From an uncultured Eubacteriales bacterium (GTDB lineage: Bacteria; Bacillota; Clostridia; Oscillospirales; Oscillospiraceae), in the NCBI GenBank assembly GCA_902477055.1, contig CABSFY010000103.1, forward strand, positions 1 through 6,892: a stretch of 6,892 bases of DNA, given 5' to 3'. A program made the position numbers and the translations under genes. This document shows, one piece after another, positions 1 through 4,760 of the stretch; positions within the stretch are counted from its first letter, which is position 1; the number at the start of each line of letters is the position of its first letter. The notes beneath the pieces were generated by a model, which was not told the DNA's origin, made no database searches, and worked only from the letters and a program-made list of their open reading frames with translations.

Positions 1-7
1 GCTCTGC

Positions 8-34
8 GGCGGGATGAGGGCATCCCGCCCTACG
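8..34 (-). repeat. CGTAG-headed 9-bp palindrome, copy 1 (inverted orientation)
   Basis: The arms GGCGGGATG (8-16) and CATCCCGCC (21-29) are perfect reverse complements around a 4-base loop (17-20). CTACG at 30-34 is the CGTAG head read on the minus strand. This copy faces the opposite way to the other three in the cluster. No T-run follows on either strand, so it does not look like an intrinsic terminator. Short palindromes with a GTAGGGGC-like head are dispersed between genes in several bacterial groups and resemble REP-type elements; assigning this one to such a family is inference. Confidence 0.7.
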
Positions 35-71
35 CAAAGACCGACCTTGGTCGCAAAAACGCCCAATCATG

Positions 72-100
72 CGTAGGGGCCAATGCCATATCGCACCGCC
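72..100 (+). repeat. CGTAG-headed palindrome, copy 2 (decayed)
   Basis: The head CGTAG (72-76) is followed by GGGCCAATG (77-85), which differs by one base from the left arm of copy 3 (GGGCCGATG). The expected right arm CATTGGCCC is missing; in its place stands ATCGCACCG, which resembles a mutated ATCGGCCC. The hairpin is therefore largely lost. I read it as a degraded member of the family rather than a chance match, because it sits in the same orientation about 46 bases from copy 3. Confidence 0.45.
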
Positions 101-117
101 ACCTACCCCATTCAACG

Positions 118-144
118 CGTAGGGGCCGATGCCTACATCGGCCC
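118..144 (+). repeat. CGTAG-headed 9-bp palindrome, copy 3
   Basis: The head CGTAG (118-122) is followed by arm GGGCCGATG (123-131), loop CCTA (132-135) and a perfectly complementary arm CATCGGCCC (136-144). The geometry (5-base head, 9-bp stem, 4-base loop) is identical to copies 1 and 4, although the arm sequence differs. The arms have changed in matched pairs between copies, which points to selection on, or copying through, a folded form. Confidence 0.7.
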
Positions 145-169
145 ACCGGACGCACCATCGAGCATCGTT

Positions 170-196
170 CGTAGGGCGGGGTCACCCGACCCCGCC
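170..196 (+). repeat. CGTAG-headed 9-bp palindrome, copy 4
   Basis: The head CGTAG (170-174) is followed by arm GGCGGGGTC (175-183), loop ACCC (184-187) and arm GACCCCGCC (188-196), a perfect 9-bp stem. It lies 61 bases beyond the stop codon of the sigma/anti-sigma operon, so it would be in the 3' tail of that transcript if transcription reads on. On the minus strand the stem is followed by CTACGAACG, not a U-tract, so termination is doubtful, though it could block exonucleases. Confidence 0.7.
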
Positions 197-256
197 GCGA
201 ATTTCGTATGAACCTTCGTTCCAAGCTTGCGGCATTGGACGATGGCATGGGCCGAA

Positions 257-1600
257 TTAGCCGATAAACCAGCCGTCGTAGGTGGGCATATCGGTGAGGT
301 ATTCTGCGGCGACGGCGGGGACGTAGTAGACACCGTAGGTTTTCAGGCCCAGCTCGGAGCCGCGGCTCGGTTCATCGGGCAGGCGAACGTCGAAGCGGTA
401 GTAGGGGAGCAGCAGCTCCTCCATCGGGCCGTCGCGGTAGACCAGCTCCACGTGTTCGACATTTTCAGCCGTCGGCGTGGCAATATCCGAAGGAACGCTG
501 CTTTGCCCGTACCCGGCTAACAGCAATTCCCTTGCCTCGTCGGCGGTGATAATCGGATAATCGCCCAGCTTTTCTGCTAAAAGCAGCGTGTTAGACTGGC
601 TGAGATACCGCAAACTGCCCGCTTCACTTTTTTCGGAGTCATCTTTGGCATCGCCATACTCATCCGACGCGAAGCCGACACGGCAGAAATTGTAGTTCAG
701 AATAACCTCCTCCGCCGTTCCCGCGCCGTCATAAATAAAATAGATGCGGTCGAACTTCCCGTGGAAGTCATAATCGCCGCGGGTCACGGCGACCGGTTGC
801 ACAAGACCAAGCACGTCACTGTACAACTCCGTCAGATATGCCAGTGTTTTCATTGCTTCTTCGTCTGTCGTGGAGCTGTACGTGAATCGATAGCCCCCCG
901 GAAGCCGCGCCTGTTCTCTTGGCGGCGTATAGGAAGCATTGCCGCTTGCGACGATACTCAGTTCGCCATTGTCGGTCTGTGCCTTCGCCCAAATCGCAAT
1001 TTGCCTGTTCTCTGTGTAGATTTCTTCCCACCTCGTTTCCGTGGAAAGGATCGTCAAGCCAAACATATCGGCGTATCGCTCCAGCTGCGCCTTCATTTCT
1101 TCCTCCGTAAAGCCACGCGGCATACCTATGCGTAAAGGATCGTAAGCACCGTTGCGATATACCGGCAGTGTTGTCAGCTCCATATCGGGCGACCAGGGGT
1201 TGCTTCTGCGGTATTCGGCCAGGTCATAGACCGTGAAGCCCTCGTAGCCAAAGCCTGCGTACAGGTCGGGGACGGTGATCGTCTGAAGGCTGACGGAATC
1301 GGGCTGATGCTCGGTCGTGGCCTCCGTCGCTTTTTCAGTCGGTTCCTCCGTTGCCTCGGTCGGCGCGGATGTTGCTTCCGTCGTCGGCGCGGCGGTTGCC
1401 AGATGGGGGCCGTCCGGCTGCTGGCCGATTGGCCGCAGCGCCGCGAACGCAATGGCGGCCACCGCGCACAGGCAGGCGGCGACTGCGCCCCAGCGGACCC
1501 ACACGCTCCGGCGCTCTTTTTGCCTCGACGGTTCGGCTGCCGCCGTGACAAAGGCGGGGTCGATCAGCTCCATTTTTTCTAAAAATTCGTCGCCTCTCAT
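257..1600 (-). CDS. Putative membrane anti-sigma factor or sensor partnered with the ECF sigma factor
   Basis: 447 residues. The ATG at 1600 overlaps the sigma-factor stop as ATGA, and GGAGG (1611-1615) lies 10 bases upstream; the open frame runs further upstream, but only inside the sigma gene. Residues 1-35 form a short charged cytoplasmic segment (MRGDEFLEKMELIDPAFV start). Residues 36-56 are one hydrophobic helix containing WGAVAACLC. Residues 69-98 are a Thr/Glu/Ala/Pro-rich stalk, followed by an outer region of about 345 residues that I cannot assign to a domain. Its visible features are a YGVYYVPAVAAEYLTDMP stretch at 422-439 and ITADEARELL at 351-360. Clostridial ECF sigma genes are often followed by a single-pass protein with this N-terminus and anchor. 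By position and topology it probably holds the sigma factor at the membrane and senses an envelope signal; that role is inference. No zinc-binding HxxxCxxC anti-sigma motif is visible. It could instead be a regulated target exported with the sigma factor. Confidence 0.72.
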   Translation of the reverse strand: MRGDEFLEKMELIDPAFVTAAAEPSRQKERRSVWVRWGAVAACLCAVAAIAFAALRPIGQQPDGPHLATAAPTTEATSAPTEATEEPTEKATEATTEHQPDSVSLQTITVPDLYAGFGYEGFTVYDLAEYRRSNPWSPDMELTTLPVYRNGAYDPLRIGMPRGFTEEEMKAQLERYADMFGLTILSTETRWEEIYTENRQIAIWAKAQTDNGELSIVASGNASYTPPREQARLPGGYRFTYSSTTDEEAMKTLAYLTELYSDVLGLVQPVAVTRGDYDFHGKFDRIYFIYDGAGTAEEVILNYNFCRVGFASDEYGDAKDDSEKSEAGSLRYLSQSNTLLLAEKLGDYPIITADEARELLLAGYGQSSVPSDIATPTAENVEHVELVYRDGPMEELLLPYYRFDVRLPDEPSRGSELGLKTYGVYYVPAVAAEYLTDMPTYDGWFIG

Positions 1601-2157
1601 ATCGTGTAATCCTCCGTTGCCAGCAGCTTCCGCAGCCGCTCCCGGCAGCGGAAGAGCGTTGCTTTTACCTTGCTTTCCGAAACTGCGAAACGTTTGGAAA
1701 TGTCCGAAACGGGGTCGAAAAACCAGTATCGCCGGACAAAAATATTCCGCTTTTCCTCGTCCAGCCCGCTTAAAAATGCGTTGAGCGTATCGCGCAGCAC
1801 GATGTCCTCGACGCGGCAGCGCGTGTCGTCGGGCGCGGGGATGCACTGCTCCAGCTCGGCGCTCAGTTCACAGAGGCTGGCGCTGCGCTTTTGACGACTG
1901 CGGTCGCGGCAGCGGTTCAGGGATAGATGACGCGTTATGCGGGCCAGAAACGCGAACAGGTACCCGCGCGGCTCGTGCGGGGGGATGGCGGCCCACGCTT
2001 GCAGATAGGTGTCATTTTCACACTCCTCGGCGGCCTGCCCGTCGCCGACGATGCGGTAGGACAGGGTGCGCAGACGGGGACCGTATTTTCCCACCGTCTG
2101 CTCGATCGCCGCCTCGCTGCGGAGCAGGTACAGCGCAATGATCTTGTCGTCGTCCAA
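1597..2157 (-). CDS. ECF-type (sigma-70 family) RNA polymerase sigma factor
   Basis: 186 residues, the usual ECF length. Region 2 spans about residues 13-82, with AEECENDTYLQAWAAIPP (43-60; core-polymerase and -10 recognition area) and RITRHLSLNRCR (73-84). A variable linker follows, and then region 4 (about 122-180), where DPVSDISKRFAVSESKVKA (148-166) is the helix-turn-helix for the -35 element. The start is TTG: the protein has no internal methionine, and AAAGGAGG lies 8 bases upstream of this TTG. The gene overlaps the following membrane-protein gene by 4 bases (ATGA), the usual sigma/anti-sigma arrangement. It has its own upstream region, separated from pdaA by a terminator, with an ECF-like promoter that suggests autoregulation. 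Sigma factors of this build are expanded in Clostridia; the signal sensed here cannot be read from sequence. Confidence 0.93.
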   Translation of the reverse strand: MDDDKIIALYLLRSEAAIEQTVGKYGPRLRTLSYRIVGDGQAAEECENDTYLQAWAAIPPHEPRGYLFAFLARITRHLSLNRCRDRSRQKRSASLCELSAELEQCIPAPDDTRCRVEDIVLRDTLNAFLSGLDEEKRNIFVRRYWFFDPVSDISKRFAVSESKVKATLFRCRERLRKLLATEDYTI

Positions 2158-2165
2158 GGCGGTTT

Positions 2166-2173
2166 CCTCCTTT
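2166..2173 (-). promoter_or_regulatory. Ribosome binding site that fixes the TTG start of the sigma factor
   Basis: On the minus strand AAAGGAGG ends 8 bases before TTG at 2157. This near-perfect anti-Shine-Dalgarno match at ideal spacing supports the rare start codon, since no ATG is available anywhere in the frame. Confidence 0.85.
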
Positions 2174-2202
2174 CGCTTTGCTGCAAAGGCCTTTCACCCC
2201 GG

Positions 2203-2231
2203 TAAGCACCATTCCCGGTCCGGAGGTTACA
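2203..2231 (-). promoter_or_regulatory. Candidate ECF-type promoter of the sigma/anti-sigma operon
   Basis: Read on the minus strand, TGTAACC (2231-2225) is followed after 15 bases by GTGCTTA (2209-2203). Counted as AAC-N16-GTGC, this matches the general ECF layout of an AAC-type -35 and a CGTC-like -10 about 16-17 bases apart. It sits between the pdaA terminator and the sigma ribosome binding site and would give a leader of roughly 40 bases. Autoregulation is typical of ECF operons. The match is to a general pattern, not a measured consensus. Confidence 0.45.
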
Positions 2232-2252
2232 GATTTTTTCAATGATTTGACG

Positions 2253-2289
2253 AAAAAACGGACCCCCGGTTCCGCCGGAGGTCCGTTTT
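2253..2289 (-). terminator. Rho-independent terminator of pdaA
   Basis: The hairpin begins 6 bases after the pdaA stop. Ten pairs, AAAACGGACC (2255-2264) with GGTCCGTTTT (2280-2289), are followed by one mismatch, four more GC pairs and a 5-base loop. On the minus strand the stem ends in TTTTTT (2258-2253). It insulates the sigma operon from read-through. Confidence 0.9.
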
Positions 2290-2295
2290 ACGCGC

Positions 2296-3087
2296 TTATT
2301 GTTCCGCAAAGAGGCTGTTCAGCGTGTCGAAGTGATAGCCCAGGCCCTCCCAGCGGGTGAGCAGATCGTCCAAAATGGCGGCGTTGGTTTTGGATGTGCT
2401 GTGCAGCAGGACGATTGCGCCGCTGTGGATGCGCGGGATGAGCTTGGAAAAAGCCTGCTCCGAGGTCGGCTGCTTGTCGTTCAGCCAATCAACGTAGGCA
2501 AGGCTCCAGAACACCGTGTGATAGCCTAACTGCTGCGCCATTTTGAGGTTTTCCTCGGAATAAATGCCCTGCGGCGGGCGATAGAACTTCTGCATCGTCT
2601 GCCCCGTCGCCTCGGTATAGAGCGCCTCCAGCGTCTCCAGCTCCTTGCGGAAGCTGTCCATATCGCCGAGCTTTGACATATCGTAATGGTGATACGTATG
2701 ATTGCCGACGATATGCCCCTCGTCCACCATGCGCCGCACCAGCTCCGGGTTCTGCTCGATATAATTGCCCACAAGGAAGAATGCGGCGCTGACGTTGTGC
2801 TTTTTCAGCACGTCCAGAATCTGCGCCGTGCAGCCGTTTTCATAGCCGGAGTCGAAGGTCAGATAGATGACCTTCTGCGACGTGTCGCCTAAGTATGCCG
2901 CGCCGTATTCCCGTAGTGCCTCGCTCGACGCATTGCCGACCGGCGGCTCGCCCTCGGTCGGGAAGCTCAGTCCCCACGAGCCGGTCGGAAGTGTCTGCGC
3001 CTGCTTCCCGGCGGCCACACCGATTAAAACTGCCAATGCCAACAGAACCGTCAGCATTGGCAGATTGCGCCGAAAGAATTTCCGCAT
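2296..3087 (-). CDS. pdaA: PdaA-type polysaccharide deacetylase (muramic delta-lactam de-N-acetylase family)
   Basis: 263 residues from the ATG at 3087. The open frame extends 28 codons further to a TTG, but that start lies inside the upstream palindrome, whereas GAGGTGA (3099-3093) is placed 5 bases before this ATG. Residues 10-27 are a signal-anchor helix after MRKFFRR. The CE4/NodB fold shows TFDSGYENG (77-85; catalytic base D79), the metal histidines in GNHTYHHYD (H130, H134), RPPQGIYSE (170-178), VFWSLAYVDW (192-201) and LLH (227-229). TFD.GYENG, FWS.A.VDW and RPP.G..SE match Bacillus PdaA closely. In that family the enzyme removes the N-acetyl group from muramic acid on the outer face, allowing muramic delta-lactam formation in spore cortex. 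Where canonical CE4 enzymes have a second Asp, this one has S80. It is followed by a strong terminator. A vegetative wall-modifying role remains possible, since no spore sigma promoter is evident. Confidence 0.9.
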   Translation of the reverse strand: MRKFFRRNLPMLTVLLALAVLIGVAAGKQAQTLPTGSWGLSFPTEGEPPVGNASSEALREYGAAYLGDTSQKVIYLTFDSGYENGCTAQILDVLKKHNVSAAFFLVGNYIEQNPELVRRMVDEGHIVGNHTYHHYDMSKLGDMDSFRKELETLEALYTEATGQTMQKFYRPPQGIYSEENLKMAQQLGYHTVFWSLAYVDWLNDKQPTSEQAFSKLIPRIHSGAIVLLHSTSKTNAAILDDLLTRWEGLGYHFDTLNSLFAEQ

Positions 3088-3092
3088 TGCCC

Positions 3093-3099
3093 TCACCTC
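3093..3099 (-). promoter_or_regulatory. Ribosome binding site choosing the pdaA start
   Basis: GAGGTGA on the minus strand lies 5 bases before ATG at 3087. It favours this start over the upstream in-frame TTG at 3171, which falls in the right arm of the 21-bp palindrome and would add 28 residues in front of the signal anchor. Confidence 0.8.
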
Positions 3100-3131
3100 G
3101 GTGCAGGATATGCGGCTCGTCCGGCCGTTAT

Positions 3132-3177
3132 GTCCGCTTGTCAGAAAAGTCCTCACGGACTTTTCTGACAAGCGGAC
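3132..3177. repeat. Perfect 21-bp palindrome with 4-base loop upstream of pdaA
   Basis: The left arm (3132-3152) begins GTCCGCTTGTC and ends AAAAGTCC; the right arm (3157-3177) is its exact reverse complement; the loop is TCAC. The stem is too long and too exact to be chance, and it lies 45 bases before the pdaA ATG. No T-run follows on either strand, so it is not a standard terminator. It may be a dispersed intergenic palindrome or, if transcribed, a very stable leader hairpin on pdaA mRNA. Confidence 0.85.
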
Positions 3178-3179
3178 TT

Positions 3180-3223
3180 CAAAATTGCAAAATAGAAATA
3201 AGGAAGATTATTTTGCAATTTTG
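3180..3223. repeat. AT-rich 15-bp inverted repeat next to the 21-bp palindrome
   Basis: CAAAATTGCAAAATA (3180-3194) and TATTTTGCAATTTTG (3209-3223) are perfect reverse complements around a 14-base loop. It starts only 2 bases after the 21-bp palindrome and is strikingly AT-rich in a GC-rich window. On the minus strand its arms supply TTGCAA (3218-3213) and TATTTT (3194-3189) 18 bases apart, a weak sigma-A-like pair that could drive pdaA. A small GC hairpin, CCCGC with GCGGG (3224-3237), abuts it. Confidence 0.8.
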
Positions 3224-3247
3224 CCCGCTGCGGCGGGGTTATTGAAC

Positions 3248-3278
3248 GTGAACGGGAACCCTGACGGTTCCCTTTCAC
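3248..3278 (-). terminator. Possible terminator of the der-plsY-gpsA-gtrA operon
   Basis: Twenty bases after the gtrA stop there is a hairpin: outer GTGAA (3248-3252) pairs with TTCAC (3274-3278), one C/T mismatch follows, then GGGAACC (3254-3260) pairs with GGTTCCC (3266-3272) around a 5-base loop. On the minus strand it is followed by GTTCAATAACC rather than a U-tract, so termination may be weak or only partial and some read-through into pdaA is possible. Confidence 0.4.
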
Positions 3279-3298
3279 ACTTTTCCTCCCTCCGAAAA

Positions 3299-3754
3299 CT
3301 ATCGCGGGGCGGTTTTTTGACCTTCCGGATTCTTTTCCTTCTCCTTCCGTGCGCGCTCGTTTGTGTCCAGTGACGAGCGGAACACGACGAAGCGGTCGTA
3401 GAGAAATTCCAGCACAAAATTCGACACCATATTGATGCCCTCAACGAGATAGGCGTTCCAGTGCAGCTCGCCGGTCAGCCATGCCGTCAGCCACGCCGAG
3501 GCGGGCGTGAACACGGCATAAAACAGCGCCACCAGCAGCATGGCCTTCGGAATATTGCTTGCCGACTGGAAGGTATAGCGCCGGTTGAGGGTGAAATTCC
3601 AGAGCACGGACAGGATCAGCGCGATCAGGTGGCTGACCGTCGCGCTGCAATGCAGCAGCTCCTGACAGAGCGTGAAGCTCAGCGCCTGAATCACACCTGC
3701 CGAGATGGAAAACAGCAGAAATTTGATGCTGCGCAGCAGCTCTTTTCGTTTCAT
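3299..3754 (-). CDS. GtrA-like small four-helix membrane protein
   Basis: 151 residues from ATG at 3754. AAGGTGA (3765-3759) stands 4 bases before it; an in-frame ATG at 3778 has no usable spacing from a ribosome binding site and lies inside gpsA. Four hydrophobic segments fall near 11-31, 41-57, 72-94 and 101-121. The family signatures are NFTLNRRYTF (53-62) and FLYDRFVVF (117-125), followed by a charged tail (129-151) rich in Lys, Arg and Glu. GtrA-family proteins are thought to flip bactoprenol-linked sugars, or otherwise serve glycosylation of teichoic acids, polysaccharide or lipid. No glycosyltransferase partner is in the window. It is the last gene of the phospholipid-precursor operon, 4 bases after gpsA, so it is probably translationally coupled. 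Substrate unknown. Confidence 0.82.
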   Translation of the reverse strand: MKRKELLRSIKFLLFSISAGVIQALSFTLCQELLHCSATVSHLIALILSVLWNFTLNRRYTFQSASNIPKAMLLVALFYAVFTPASAWLTAWLTGELHWNAYLVEGINMVSNFVLEFLYDRFVVFRSSLDTNERARKEKEKNPEGQKTAPR

Positions 3755-3758
3755 ATGC

Positions 3759-4760
3759 TCACCTTGCCCAGGCGGCATCCTCAGTTTCAGAGGTTTTCTG
3801 GCGGCCCATCAGCCGTCCGAGTGCGGAGGAGGCTGACTCATTGTTGTATAACAGGTCGTATGCCATCTCCGTGATCGGCATTTCCACGCCGTGCTGCTTT
3901 GCAAGGCGATAGGCTGAGTGCGTTGCGTAATAGCCCTCGACGACTGCGCCGATCTGCCGCATGGCTTCCTGCGGCTCCACACCCTTGCCGATCAGAATAC
4001 CGGCGCGGCGGTTGCGGGAGTGCATCGATGTGCAGGTGACGATCAGGTCGCCCACGCCGGCGAGGCCCGCAAAGGTTTCTCGCTTTGCGCCCATCGCCAT
4101 GCCAAGCCGCGCAACCTCGGCAAGACCGCGTGTCATCAAAAGCGCCTTGGTGTTGTCGCCGTAGCCCATGCCGTCGCAGATGCCCGCACACAGGGCGATG
4201 ACGTTCTTATGTGCCGCGCCCAGCTCCACGCCGATTACGTCCGGACAGGTGTACACGCGCAGGCAGTCGCTCATGAACGCGCTCTGCACCCGCTCGGCCA
4301 GCAGCCTGTCCTCACAGGCGGCGACTACGCCGGTCGGCAGGCCGCGGCTGACCTCCTCTGCATGGGAGGGGCCGGAGAGAGCGACGACCGGCTTGCCGGT
4401 TTCCTGCGTGATGATCTGGCTCATGCGGCAGCCTGTGCCGTCCTCGATGCCCTTCGTGACCGAAACGACGAGCGCCCCGGCCCGGAGATACGGCGCGAAG
4501 ACCTTGGCCGTTGCCCGCACCGCGAAGGACGGCGTGGCGAACACGACCATTTCCGCGTCCTCAGCCGCCTCTGCGCTGTTTGTCAGCCGAAGCTCTGCCG
4601 GGAGGGAAACGCCCGGCAGCAGGGGATTGATGCGCGTCGTTTCCAGCACCTCGCGCTCGGCAGCGTGATAGGACCACAAAACAACGTCGTGACCGTTGGC
4701 CAGCAGGCGCAGCGACAGGGCGGTCCCCCAGCCGCCGCTTCCGACAACCAGAACCTTCAT
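3759..4760 (-). CDS. gpsA: NAD(P)H-dependent glycerol-3-phosphate dehydrogenase
   Basis: 333 residues, full family length. This cytosolic enzyme reduces dihydroxyacetone phosphate to sn-glycerol-3-phosphate, the backbone precursor for phospholipids. The Rossmann nucleotide loop is GSGGWGTA (7-14); VTKGIE (101-106) and SGPSHAEEV (129-137) are family motifs; the catalytic lysine is K185 in GAAHKNVIAL; the C-terminal helical domain carries GDNTKALLMTRGLAE (201-215) and AGLAGVGDLIVTCTS (231-245), which bind substrate. AGGAGG (4773-4768) lies 7 bases before the ATG, within the end of plsY, and the two genes overlap as ATGA. Its product is the direct substrate of PlsY, encoded just upstream. Its own TGA forms part of the ribosome binding site of gtrA. 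Confidence 0.97.
   Translation of the reverse strand: MKVLVVGSGGWGTALSLRLLANGHDVVLWSYHAAEREVLETTRINPLLPGVSLPAELRLTNSAEAAEDAEMVVFATPSFAVRATAKVFAPYLRAGALVVSVTKGIEDGTGCRMSQIITQETGKPVVALSGPSHAEEVSRGLPTGVVAACEDRLLAERVQSAFMSDCLRVYTCPDVIGVELGAAHKNVIALCAGICDGMGYGDNTKALLMTRGLAEVARLGMAMGAKRETFAGLAGVGDLIVTCTSMHSRNRRAGILIGKGVEPQEAMRQIGAVVEGYYATHSAYRLAKQHGVEMPITEMAYDLLYNNESASSALGRLMGRQKTSETEDAAWAR

Noticed and set aside
8..196. CRISPR array
   Set aside because: The repeats differ in arm sequence, one is inverted, spacing is irregular, and there are no cas genes.
175..196. Intrinsic terminator for the sigma/anti-sigma operon
   Set aside because: The stem is strong, but on the minus strand it is followed by CTACGAACG with no U-run, and it matches the dispersed palindrome family.
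1..256. Short open frames in the palindrome region
   Set aside because: They are short, overlap each other and the repeats, and lack ribosome binding sites or recognisable protein features.
1601..1846. Longer version of the membrane-protein gene starting at 1846
   Set aside because: The extra 82 codons lie wholly inside the sigma-factor gene in another frame; the ATG at 1600 has a GGAGG and the classic ATGA overlap.
3088..3131. Sporulation (sigma-G or sigma-E) promoter directly before pdaA
   Set aside because: CATAACG and CATATCC resemble such -10 elements, but no matching -35 was found, and the second would place the transcript start on the ribosome binding site.
3088..3171. 28-residue N-terminal extension of PdaA from a TTG at 3171
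   Set aside because: The extension is encoded by the palindrome, precedes the signal anchor, and has no ribosome binding site; ATG at 3087 has GAGGTGA 5 bases upstream.
3132..3223. Insertion sequence or MITE with terminal inverted repeats
   Set aside because: The two inverted repeats lie side by side rather than at opposite ends of one element, and no target-site duplication or transposase is visible, so I list them only as palindromes.
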